Of a DNA stretch of 9,368 nt, positions 1 to 6,630 are shown piece by piece. Origin of the DNA: Pseudopelobacter sp964601865 (GTDB lineage Bacteria; Desulfobacterota; Desulfuromonadia; Geobacterales; Pseudopelobacteraceae); contig CAZRPI010000134.1 of assembly GCA_964601865.1 (NCBI GenBank), positions 1 to 9,368 on the forward strand. Direction: 5' to 3'. The number at the start of each line of letters is the position of its first letter. Within the stretch, counting starts at the first letter, position 1. The translations under genes and the position numbers were made by a program. The notes under the pieces are model-generated. The model made no database searches, was not told where the DNA came from, and was given only the letters and a program-made list of their open reading frames with translations.

Positions 1-1
1 T

Positions 2-769
2 TACAAGATTGTGGGCTCGGAGATGCAGTTCGTGGAGATAGAGCTGGATCCCGGTGAAAGCGTGGTGGCGGAGGCCGGTGCCATGATGTACAAGGACGCC
101 TGTGTCACCATGGATGCCATCTTCGGCGACGGCTCCACCCAGGGGGGGAGCTTCACGGACAAGCTCTTCAGCGCAGGTAAGCGTCTCCTCACCGGAGAAA
201 CCCTGTTCATGACCCTGTTCACCCACACCGGCCAGGGAAAGGCCAGGGCCGCCTTCGCAGCCCCCTACCCGGGCAACATCATCCCCGTAACCCTCGCCAC
301 TCTCGGCGGAACCCTCATCTGCCAGAAGGACTGTTTTCTCTGCGCCGCCAGGGGGGTTTCCATAGGTATCTTCTTCCAGAAACGGATCCTCACCGGTCTG
401 TTCGGGGGTGAGGGGTTCATCATGCAGAAGCTGGAGGGAGACGGCCTGGCGTTCCTCCACGCGGGCGGGACCATTGTGGAGCGGACGCTGAATCCGGGCG
501 AAGTGCTTCACGTGGACACCGGATGTCTGGTTGCCATGGAGCCCGGGGTTGAATTCGACATCCAGCAGGCGGGCAACATCAAGACTGCCATGTTCGGGGG
601 CGAGGGGCTGTTTTTCGCCAGACTGGCCGGACCGGGCAGGGTCTGGCTCCAGTCCCTGCCGTTCTCGCGTCTGGCGGGCCGCATGCTCCAGGCTTCCCCC
701 CAGCGTGGCGGCGCCAGGGATGAGGGGTCGGCTCTGGGCCCGCTTGGAACATTCCTCGGTGGGGATTAA
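2..769 (+). CDS. AIM24 / TIGR00266-family protein, 5' end outside window
   Basis: The reading frame is already open at the left edge (YKIVGSEMQFVEIELDPGE...), so the GTG at 11 is probably not the start and a few N-terminal residues are missing. The protein looks like the AIM24/TIGR00266 family, soluble beta-rich proteins of unknown biochemical role whose namesake is a yeast mitochondrial protein. Seen in the sequence: the family opening with QFVEIELDPGE and an acidic/glycine AEAGAMMY motif, and two internal GGEG repeats (LFGGEGFIMQKLEGDG and MFGGEGLFFARLAGPG) that mark the duplicated beta-roll halves. About 255 residues are visible, close to the full family length. No signal peptide or catalytic motif is evident. 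It reads towards the methyltransferase 66 bp downstream, but a hairpin lies between them, so co-transcription is uncertain. The family call is fairly sure; the function is unknown. Confidence 0.85.
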   Translation, partial: YKIVGSEMQFVEIELDPGESVVAEAGAMMYKDACVTMDAIFGDGSTQGGSFTDKLFSAGKRLLTGETLFMTLFTHTGQGKARAAFAAPYPGNIIPVTLATLGGTLICQKDCFLCAARGVSIGIFFQKRILTGLFGGEGFIMQKLEGDGLAFLHAGGTIVERTLNPGEVLHVDTGCLVAMEPGVEFDIQQAGNIKTAMFGGEGLFFARLAGPGRVWLQSLPFSRLAGRMLQASPQRGGARDEGSALGPLGTFLGGD

Positions 770-771
770 TG

Positions 772-815
772 ACTGGCGACGTTTGTCCTCTCCTCGTAAC
801 AGGACGTATGCCAGT
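772..815 (+). other. Intergenic hairpin between AIM24-like gene and methyltransferase
   Basis: The transcript can fold into a two-part stem. ACTGGC (772-777) pairs with GCCAGT (810-815), and inside it GTCCT (785-789) pairs with AGGAC (801-805), closing an 11-nt loop. It starts two bases after the stop codon of the upstream gene and ends 8 bases before the GGAGGT ribosome binding site (824-829) of the methyltransferase. There is no U-tract after it, so it is not a standard intrinsic terminator. It could be an mRNA processing or stability element, or chance. Confidence 0.35.
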
Positions 816-835
816 GAAAACCCGGAGGTCCGTGC

Positions 836-1399
836 ATGTCCCATTTTTTGTGCCCGCATTGGGTTGGCTATCTCCTTGTCAGCCCGTTGCGCCGGCTGTT
901 TCATGATCCCGAAAGGATTCTGCGGCCCCATGTGACGAGCGGAATGACCGTTCTCGACGTCGGCCCTGCCATGGGCTTCTTCACTTTGCCGCTTGCGGGG
1001 ATGGTGGGGCCGGCCGGCAGGGTCGTGGCCGTGGATATTCAGGACAGTCTGCTCCGCTCCCTGCGGAAACGCGCCCTCAGGGCGGGCGTGTCGGACAGGA
1101 TCGTTGCCAGGCAGTGCCGGCCGGATTCTCTCGTTCTGGACGATTTCGGGGAAAGTTTCGATTTCTGCGTTGCCTTCGCGGTCGTGCACGAGGTTCCCGA
1201 CGCCGGCCGGCTTCTCGCCGATATCTTCCGTTCCCTGAAACCGGGGGCGACCTGCCTGATCGCCGAACCCAGGGGACATGTGCCGCTTGGCGAGTTCAAG
1301 CGGACTCTGTCGGTCGCGAGAGAGGCGGGATTCCGAGTGGCGGATGGTCCGAACGTGAACTGCTGCCATGCGGCGCTGCTCATCAGGGATCGGGATTAG
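836..1399 (+). CDS. Class I SAM-dependent methyltransferase
   Basis: A 187-residue protein with a Rossmann-type methyltransferase core. Motif I is VLDVGPAMGFFT (residues 39-50), where the usual GxGxG is altered to GPAMG. The acidic residue that would hold the SAM ribose is in VVAVDIQ (D67). A post-I segment (FDFCVAFAVVHEV) and the LKPGATCLIAEP motif of UbiE-like enzymes follow. The N-terminus MSHFLCPHWVGYLLVSPLRRL is a recognisable lead-in of a small group of anaerobe methyltransferases; no membrane segment is convincing. The start is set by GGAGGT at 824-829, six bases before the ATG. The substrate cannot be told from sequence; small-molecule methylation is inference. Its TAG stop overlaps the TAA stop of the convergent DUF2917 gene by 4 bp. 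Confidence 0.88.
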   Translation: MSHFLCPHWVGYLLVSPLRRLFHDPERILRPHVTSGMTVLDVGPAMGFFTLPLAGMVGPAGRVVAVDIQDSLLRSLRKRALRAGVSDRIVARQCRPDSLVLDDFGESFDFCVAFAVVHEVPDAGRLLADIFRSLKPGATCLIAEPRGHVPLGEFKRTLSVAREAGFRVADGPNVNCCHAALLIRDRD

Positions 1400-1698
1400 C
1401 CGGAATGGCCACGTGCCGGTTCCGCCCTTTTGCGTGCCGCCTCGCGGGGCTGGTCAAGCCATTGGAGCTGAACGGTCATCCCGTCGGGGCATTCGGTCAC
1501 AAGGCGCGCGTCCTGTAGCGCTTCAACAATCACCAGACCTCTGCGCCGGATGATGAATTCCCGGTTTGGAGTCAGGATATGGTCGTTCGGATCCCCCGTC
1601 TGCGTAATCCACAGAGCTCCCTCCTCGCAACGGATGAGAATTCCACGGCAGCTTCCCCAAATTCTTATGTCATCGTATCTGTTCAGACGGATCAGCAT
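1396..1698 (-). CDS. DUF2917 domain protein
   Basis: A 100-residue protein that matches the DUF2917 pattern: IRIWGSCRGILIRCEEGALWITQTGDPNDHILTPNREF in sense, with the signature alternating beta strands, the G-LWITQxGDPxDHxL core and a later RRGLVIVEALQDARL strand. Such proteins are small beta-sandwich or cupin-like folds of unknown function. The start at 1698 (MLIRLNRY) is preferred over the ATG at 1719 because GGAGAG lies five bases before it, while the upstream ATG has no good site. The gene is divergent from the MocR-type regulator, and MocR regulators commonly control a divergent neighbour, so it is a likely regulatory target (inference). The C-terminal residues (REAARKRAEPARGHSG) are basic and probably disordered. 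Confidence 0.75.
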   Translation of the reverse strand: MLIRLNRYDDIRIWGSCRGILIRCEEGALWITQTGDPNDHILTPNREFIIRRRGLVIVEALQDARLVTECPDGMTVQLQWLDQPREAARKRAEPARGHSG

Positions 1699-1783
1699 GG
1701 CGTCTCTCCACAAGGTCATCTGATGCCATCATAAGCGGTGGTGGCCGTTAAGGGGAGATGCAGCGCATGACATGCCGCACCGT

Positions 1784-1789
1784 TACAAT
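1784..1789 (+). promoter_or_regulatory. Possible -10 box for the MocR-type gene
   Basis: TACAAT matches the sigma70 -10 consensus at five of six positions. No good -35 hexamer is found 16-18 bp upstream, as is common for activator-dependent promoters. If used, transcription would begin near 1796 and both AACTGTACC copies would lie just downstream of it, which would suit autorepression. Confidence 0.3.
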
Positions 1790-1802
1790 CGGGGTTTTTC
1801 CC

Positions 1803-1836
1803 AACTGTACCGGCGCGGCGGAGGATTAACTGTACC
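1803..1836. promoter_or_regulatory. Direct repeat AACTGTACC x2, candidate MocR operator
   Basis: AACTGTACC occurs exactly at 1803-1811 and again at 1828-1836, a 25-bp period, between the divergent DUF2917 and MocR genes. MocR/GabR-family regulators are known to bind direct repeats near their own promoter and that of the divergent target. The second copy is additionally framed by an inverted repeat, GGCGGA (1817-1822) and TCCGCC (1840-1845). The function as operator is inferred from position and repeat type. Confidence 0.55.
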
Positions 1837-1863
1837 TGTTCCGCCTGAGCCGAGGCGCATAGA

Positions 1864-3345
1864 ATGGCCCCCATGGAAACCATTACCCAGAACAGCCCTT
1901 TACTTTACGAGCAGGTGACCGGGCGGATTGCCGGCATGATCGAGCAGGGAACGTTCAGGCCGGGCGACCGGCTCCCTTCGGTGCGGAATCTGAGCCGGCA
2001 GCTCAAGGTGAGTATCTCAACGGTGATGAGGGCCTACGGACTGCTGGAGGACCGGGGACTGGTGACCACGCGGCCGCAGTCCGGATATTATGTCTGTCCC
2101 CGTCTCTGCGCCCTGCCGCGGGATCCCGAAATCAATCCCCCCGCTCTGCACCCCACAAGCGTTGATACCGGGGAACTGTCCCTCATGATCTACCGTGATG
2201 CGGGCGATCCCGCTCTCGTCCAGTTGGGCGCAGCTATTCCGGATCCATGCAATCTCCCCGTTGACCGGCTGAACCGGATGCTGTCGGGGGAAGCCCGCCG
2301 TCACCGCTTTCAGAGTCTCGCCTATGAGCTTCCAGCCGGATGTCTTCGCCTGAGGAAACAGATTGCCAGACGCCTCATGGTTTCAGGATGCACCATTTCG
2401 CCGGATGACATACTGATCACCAACGGTTGCACCGAAGCGCTGTTCCTTGCGCTGCGCGCGGTCTGCAATCCGGGCGATACGGTGGCCGTGGAATCCCCGC
2501 TTTTCTTCAATACGCTGCAGACCATCGCCTCCCTCGGTCTCAGGGCGCTTGAGATCCCCGCTCACCCGGCATACGGCATCAGCGTGGAAACTCTGCGCTA
2601 TGCCCTTGAAAACAACAGGATCAGCGCCTGCCTGGTCGTGAGCAACTTCAGCAATCCCCTGGGAAGTCTGATGCCCGATGACTCCAAGAGGGAGCTGGTG
2701 CAACTTCTGGCCCGCCATGAAATTCCCCTGATCGAGGACGATATCTACGGTGACCTGTGCCATGGCGCTCAACGGCCGATCGTTGCCAAGGCCTTTGACC
2801 GTCACGGTCTGGTGCTCCTCTGCTCGTCATTCTCCAAGACTATAGCTCCGGGTTTCCGTGTGGGCTGGATTGCGCCGGGCAGATACGCGTCACGGGTGGA
2901 GCGCCTCAAGGCGGTCACCAGTCTCACCAATTCGGCGCCGACCCAGTTGGCGGTTGCGGAATTTCTAGCCAACGGCGGCTATGACCACCACCTGCGCCAG
3001 CTTCGCCGGCTTTACATCCGCAATGTCTCGCTCCTCACCCGGGTTGTGGCGGATTCCTTCCCCGAGGGGACCAGAATTTCACGGCCGGAGGGAGGGTTCG
3101 TGCTCTGGGTTGAGATGCCGGAAACGGTGGATTCCCTGAGGCTGTACGCACAGGCGCGGGAACGGGGCATTACCTTCGCTCCCGGCCCGCTATTCTGCGC
3201 CCGGCCGGGGAAATTCCGCAACTGTCTCCGGCTCAATGCAGCTTTCTGGTCGGACAGGGTCGCAGAGGGGGTCGGGGTGCTCGGGGCGCTGGCAGGAGAA
3301 ATACATCCCGGCGGGAATGGCGAATGGCCGGAAACATGGAAATAA
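1864..3345 (+). CDS. MocR-type PLP-dependent transcriptional regulator (GntR-aminotransferase fusion)
   Basis: A 493-residue fusion of a GntR winged helix-turn-helix (about residues 11-76, with GDRLPSVRNLSRQLKVSIST and the wing GLVTTRPQSGYYV) to a full fold-type I aminotransferase domain (about 115-480). The PLP site is intact: Schiff-base lysine K325 in SSFSKTIAPGFRVGW, D292 and Y295 in EDDIYG for the ring nitrogen and phenol, the SNFSNPLG loop, and substrate-carboxylate arginine R456 in CLRLNAAF. Proteins of this kind are cytoplasmic regulators that sense an amine or amino acid through PLP chemistry; most do not act as enzymes. The start at 1864 has GAGG (1852-1855) eight bases upstream; the ATG at 1873 does not. 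It is divergent from DUF2917 and followed by a 400-bp leader of the kinase gene. The effector is unknown. Confidence 0.93.
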   Translation: MAPMETITQNSPLLYEQVTGRIAGMIEQGTFRPGDRLPSVRNLSRQLKVSISTVMRAYGLLEDRGLVTTRPQSGYYVCPRLCALPRDPEINPPALHPTSVDTGELSLMIYRDAGDPALVQLGAAIPDPCNLPVDRLNRMLSGEARRHRFQSLAYELPAGCLRLRKQIARRLMVSGCTISPDDILITNGCTEALFLALRAVCNPGDTVAVESPLFFNTLQTIASLGLRALEIPAHPAYGISVETLRYALENNRISACLVVSNFSNPLGSLMPDDSKRELVQLLARHEIPLIEDDIYGDLCHGAQRPIVAKAFDRHGLVLLCSSFSKTIAPGFRVGWIAPGRYASRVERLKAVTSLTNSAPTQLAVAEFLANGGYDHHLRQLRRLYIRNVSLLTRVVADSFPEGTRISRPEGGFVLWVEMPETVDSLRLYAQARERGITFAPGPLFCARPGKFRNCLRLNAAFWSDRVAEGVGVLGALAGEIHPGGNGEWPETWK

Positions 3346-3425
3346 GAACCCGCATCGCGATTGTTGAGGCGCTCATCCCGAAGGTTGCGGGGGGACCGGC
3401 CAAGACCTGAAAACCAACTAAAAGG

Positions 3426-3453
3426 TTGAAATAATTTTTGTATGACGTATAAC
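3426..3453 (+). promoter_or_regulatory. Sigma70-like promoter of the riboswitch-kinase transcript
   Basis: TTGAAA (3426-3431) and TATAAC (3448-3453) are each one base from consensus and separated by 16 bp. Transcription would start near 3460, about 35 bases before the riboswitch aptamer. A second -10-like TATAAA (3479-3484), with no matching -35, could start the RNA right at the aptamer. The remaining sequence from 3346 to 3425 shows no gene and no clear terminator for the MocR-type gene. Confidence 0.5.
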
Positions 3454-3493
3454 TGATACCTGCATCCGGTTCTGGGTGTATAAAATAGAATAT

Positions 3494-3583
3494 AACGAGT
3501 CACCGAAAGGGTAATATCGGGGAAACCTGATAGCACAAAGCCGTATGTCCTTTATGGGATAGTGGGGCTGTCGAAGTGACGTT
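3494..3583 (+). ncRNA. GEMM-I (cyclic di-GMP-I) riboswitch aptamer
   Basis: The segment aligns without gaps to the first half of the Vibrio Vc2 c-di-GMP-I aptamer as I remember it. P1 is formed by GUCAC (3499-3503) with GUGAC (3576-3580), or by AACG+UCAC with GUGACGUU around a bulge. AAAGGGUAAU (3508-3517) follows. P1b is AUCGGG-GAAA-CCUGAU (3516-3531) with the conserved GNRA tetraloop. Then comes GCACAAAGCC (3533-3542), the counterpart of GACGCAAAGCC. The 3' hairpin GAUAG-UGGGG-CUGUC (3558-3572) matches GGUAGCGGGGUUACC with paired base changes, and P2 can be CCGUA (3541-3545) with UAUGG (3553-3557). The position equivalent to G20, which sets Galpha recognition, is G (third to last bases of AAAGGG), favouring c-di-GMP over cAMP-GMP. 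C44, C46 and A47 equivalents are also kept. It lies upstream of the hybrid kinase with a terminator between. Confidence 0.85.
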
Positions 3584-3597
3584 GTTGATGGACATAT

Positions 3598-3632
3598 GCC
3601 TGCCTTTTCTTTTAAAAGCGTGGGCTTTTTTT
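3598..3632 (+). terminator. Intrinsic terminator in the riboswitch leader (expression platform)
   Basis: GCCUGC-CUUUU (3598-3608) pairs with AAAAG-(C bulge)-GUGGGC (3614-3625) around a UUUUC-type loop, giving an 11-bp stem with two G-U pairs, immediately followed by seven U (3626-3632). A smaller alternative stem, AAAAGC with GCUUUU, ends in the same U-tract. It lies 15 bases after the aptamer and 113 bases before the kinase start, where a ligand-controlled terminator is expected. GGACAUAUG (3590-3598) can instead pair with CGUAUGUCC (3542-3550) of aptamer helix P2, a possible switching helix. Confidence 0.65.
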
Positions 3633-3745
3633 GTTTTCAAGTGGCAGGGCGCGCCCTTCGGCCTGAGACGTTTGACGGGCGGGCGTGCGGTCGCGAAGCG
3701 GAAACAGGTGATACCGGGGCTGGTCATATTGTTAGAGGTGGAATG

Positions 3746-6523
3746 ATGAAATCCCTTTTTTTGATTGACGACAACGGTCGGGGAATGGAGGACGTTCGGC
3801 GGTTGCTCCGCGAAAACGGCTATTCGGTGACCGAATTGGAGTCCGGCTCCGATCATGGGTCGGAATTTTACCGGTTTGCCCTTGACCGCGCCTGTGTCCA
3901 GGCCTTCTGTATTGCTAAAGACCGGCGCATCATGTACGTCAATGACTCGGCCTGCCGCGCCCTGGGTTATACGCGGGAGGAGTTGACCCGCATGTCGATT
4001 CCCGATATCGACTCCCATTTTCCGGCAGGGGCCGATTTGACCTTCGCCGAATACTGGAATGAATTGCGGGAAAAGGGGAATGCCAGATTCGATACGTATC
4101 ACCGCGCCAGGGACGGCCGGGTGTATCCGGTGGAAATCCATTCGAACTTCTTCGAATTCGGAGGAATGGAATACACCTGCGCTTTCGTGACCGACATAAG
4201 CGACCGGAGACGGGCCGAGGAACAACTTAAGTTGCATGAGTTCTGTATCGAAAAAGCCTCCATAGGCATTTATCTGGTCTCCAGCGAGGGCGAGATCGTG
4301 ATGGCCAATGAACGCGCCTGCCGGCGCCTCGGTTATTCCGCCGACGAATTGCGCGGGAAGACCATTTTTGACATTGACCCCCTGATCACCTGGGAAAGAA
4401 TTTCCGAGTTGAAAGAGGCTCTGGATCGCTTGGGAGCCGTGACCCATGAGTCGGTGCACCGGCGGAAGGACGGCACAACCTACCCTGTTGAAATTTATGC
4501 GAATTATGTCAAATTCCAGGACGGGCCGTACACGGTCTCGTTTGTCAAGGATATTAGCGAACGCAGGAATGTCGAAGAGGCGTTGCGTAAGAGCGAGGAG
4601 AAGTTCCGTTTGCTGACGGAGAGCTCTCCAAACGGTATTATTCTCATACAGAACGAACGGATCCTGTACGCCAACCCCACCGCCGTACGGATGTCGGGGT
4701 ACGCCAGGGAAAATCTGTCCGGAATGGAATTCTGGCAGTTTGTTCATGAGGATTTCAGGGAGGTCGCGCGGGCGCGAGCTCTGGCGCGCCAGCAGGGGGC
4801 TTTCATACCGGATCAGCAGGAGTACAGGCTGGTCACCTTGCGTGGAGAGGACAGTTGGGTATTGGCGTCGAGTGTACCCATGGAGTACGAGGATGAACCC
4901 GCCGTTATGGTAACCTTTGTCGATATAACGGAAACCAAGCGGGCCCGGGAAGCCCTGAGGGAGAGCGAAGCGCGTCTCAAAATGGCCATGGAAATCGCGA
5001 AACTCGCCCAGTGGGAGTATGACGCGGCAACCGGAATGTTTCTTCATTTCGATGACCAGTTCCTGACGTTGTACGGTTTGGACAGGAACGGCAAGTACGG
5101 TAAGCTGATGTCAGTCAACGAGTATATCCATAAGTTCGTCCATCCGGATGACATCCCTCTCGTGATGACGGAAATTGAACAGTCACTGTCGGGTATGGCT
5201 GCGAAGACAGGCGGACAGATCGAACACCGGACTATCGGCGCCGACGGCGAGGAAAGGATTGTTGCCGTCAGATACAGGGTACTTCGCGACCGGGAGGGCC
5301 GAGTTACCGGGTTGCGCGGCGCGCATCAGGATGTTACGGAGATAAGGCGGGCGGAGCTGAAGAAAAAGAATCTTGAGGCGCAACTGTACCAGGCCCAGAA
5401 AATGGAGGCGGTCGGGCAGTTTGCCGGTGGAATAGCCCATGATTTCAGCAATATCCTGACGGCGATCATGGGTTTTGCGGAGATCATGGTGATGCGGATG
5501 GAGGAAAACAATCCTTTCCAGCATTATGCCAGACAGATTCTGGCTTCTGCGGAAAGGGCCGCGGACCTGACCCACGGCCTTCTCGCTTTCAGCAGAAAGC
5601 AGGGACTGAAGATAATGCCTTTCGATTTGCGCGAGGTCGTGGATGGTTTCAGAAAGATGCTGCGCAGACTTGTCCCAGAAGACATCGAACTCCGGATGAA
5701 AAGTTCCGCAACCGGAATAACCGTCATGGCGGACAGGGGACAGATCGAGCAGGTGCTAATGAATCTGGTGACCAACGCAAGGGATGCCATGCCCATAGGG
5801 GGGATTCTGACAATCGATGTCGGTATCTTATTTATGGATGACTCTTTCTGTAATAACCACGGGTTCGGGATCCCCGGCAGGTACGCAGGGATTTCCGTCG
5901 AGGATACCGGGTGCGGCATGGATGAGAAAACCCGGGAGAGGATCTTCGAGCCGTTTTTCACGACCAAAACGGTTGGCAAGGGCACCGGTCTGGGGCTCTC
6001 CATAGTTTACGGGATCGTCAAGCAGCACAAGGGGTTTGTTACGGTGGGCAGCTCTCCCGGTAACGGTACTACCGTCAATGTCTATCTGCCGCTTGTGGAG
6101 CAGGAAAGGCAGGCTCTGGCCGAGGAGGCCGGCTTCGAATCGGCGCCCGGCGGAACCGAGACCATACTCCTCGCCGAGGACGATGAACTGGTGCGTTGTC
6201 TGAACCGTACGATCCTGGAAGAAGCCGGTTACTCGGTGGTCGAGGCGTCTGACGGCCAGGAGGCGCTCCACAGGTTCATGGAACTCCGCTCCGGGGTGGA
6301 TATGCTCGTTACCGATGTGATCATGCCCAATATGGACGGCAAGATGCTCTACGAGGAGATACGGAAAGTGTGCCCAGGCATGAAGGTGCTTTTCATGAGC
6401 GGTTATTCCCCGGACTTCATCGGTGGGAGAGACGTCTTCAGCGACGACTCCAACTTCATGGCCAAACCGGCAAAACCAACGGAATTTCTGAAAAAATTGA
6501 GGGAGATAATCGACGTTGGGTAA
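3746..6523 (+). CDS. Hybrid sensor histidine kinase with four PAS domains and C-terminal receiver
   Basis: A 925-residue soluble hybrid kinase. Order: a receiver-like N-terminal stub (1-45), PAS/PAC 1 (about 44-160), PAS 2 (163-280), PAS 3 (281-405), PAS_3-type PAS 4 (406-535), a HisKA domain with phospho-acceptor H565 in GGIAHDFSNIL, and a HATPase with N-box NLVTNARDAM (673-682), G1 box EDTGCGMD, F-box FEPFFTTK and G2 GKGTGLGLS. The C-terminal receiver (about 803-925) has acidic pocket AEDDE, phospho-acceptor D857 in VTDVIMPN and K907. No membrane segment is present, so the PAS domains sense a cytoplasmic cue. HisKA with DFSNIL/FTTK is the family-4-like type found in many Geobacter-like hybrids. 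GAGGTG (3735-3740) is five bases before ATG 3746 and only two before ATG 3743, so 3746 is chosen. Transcription is probably controlled by the upstream GEMM-I riboswitch. No phosphorelay partner is encoded in the window. Confidence 0.93.
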   Translation: MKSLFLIDDNGRGMEDVRRLLRENGYSVTELESGSDHGSEFYRFALDRACVQAFCIAKDRRIMYVNDSACRALGYTREELTRMSIPDIDSHFPAGADLTFAEYWNELREKGNARFDTYHRARDGRVYPVEIHSNFFEFGGMEYTCAFVTDISDRRRAEEQLKLHEFCIEKASIGIYLVSSEGEIVMANERACRRLGYSADELRGKTIFDIDPLITWERISELKEALDRLGAVTHESVHRRKDGTTYPVEIYANYVKFQDGPYTVSFVKDISERRNVEEALRKSEEKFRLLTESSPNGIILIQNERILYANPTAVRMSGYARENLSGMEFWQFVHEDFREVARARALARQQGAFIPDQQEYRLVTLRGEDSWVLASSVPMEYEDEPAVMVTFVDITETKRAREALRESEARLKMAMEIAKLAQWEYDAATGMFLHFDDQFLTLYGLDRNGKYGKLMSVNEYIHKFVHPDDIPLVMTEIEQSLSGMAAKTGGQIEHRTIGADGEERIVAVRYRVLRDREGRVTGLRGAHQDVTEIRRAELKKKNLEAQLYQAQKMEAVGQFAGGIAHDFSNILTAIMGFAEIMVMRMEENNPFQHYARQILASAERAADLTHGLLAFSRKQGLKIMPFDLREVVDGFRKMLRRLVPEDIELRMKSSATGITVMADRGQIEQVLMNLVTNARDAMPIGGILTIDVGILFMDDSFCNNHGFGIPGRYAGISVEDTGCGMDEKTRERIFEPFFTTKTVGKGTGLGLSIVYGIVKQHKGFVTVGSSPGNGTTVNVYLPLVEQERQALAEEAGFESAPGGTETILLAEDDELVRCLNRTILEEAGYSVVEASDGQEALHRFMELRSGVDMLVTDVIMPNMDGKMLYEEIRKVCPGMKVLFMSGYSPDFIGGRDVFSDDSNFMAKPAKPTEFLKKLREIIDVG

Positions 6524-6590
6524 ATTGCTCACAAACCATTAATTCCGCATCCGGCGCCGCACTTATTCGCAATTGCATTCATGATGACAG

Positions 6591-6621
6591 TGTAGAGACG
6601 CATTGCAATACAGTCTCTACA
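6591..6621. repeat. Degenerate palindromic repeat, REP/MITE-like
   Basis: TGTAGAGAC (6591-6599) and GTCTCTACA (6613-6621) are perfect 9-bp inverted arms around an ATTGCAAT palindrome that is off-centre by one base. The whole resembles a longer perfect palindrome in which the right half changed GCG to ACAG. Sequences of this TAGAGACG...CGTCTCTA type are dispersed in several bacterial genomes (recollection). It sits in the 107-bp gap between the convergent kinase and TumE-like genes and may also halt transcription, although no U-tract follows. The rest of that gap shows nothing else. Confidence 0.6.
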
Positions 6622-6630
6622 ACTCAGGAA

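Noticed and set aside
3415..3440. CAAC-TAAAAG-GTTG hairpin followed by AT-rich DNA as a MocR gene terminator
   Set aside because: The stem is only four base pairs, and the T-run is not directly after it; the region fits better as the kinase promoter.
3647..3656. Perfect palindrome GGGCGCGCCC in the kinase leader
   Set aside because: It is short and GC-rich, so it is expected by chance at this composition; no link to a known site is visible.
3596..3745. Upstream ATG at 3596 as kinase start
   Set aside because: It would place coding sequence across the riboswitch terminator and lacks a ribosome binding site, while ATG 3746 has GAGGTG at good spacing and starts a recognisable fold.
3500..5047. 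Long minus-strand open frame of 515 codons antisense to the riboswitch and kinase
   Set aside because: It lies opposite the clearly coding PAS domains, has no recognisable domain, and its composition follows the kinase codons read backwards.
5828..6532. Minus-strand open frame opposite the kinase HATPase and receiver
   Set aside because: It is antisense to conserved catalytic motifs and has no recognisable protein pattern.
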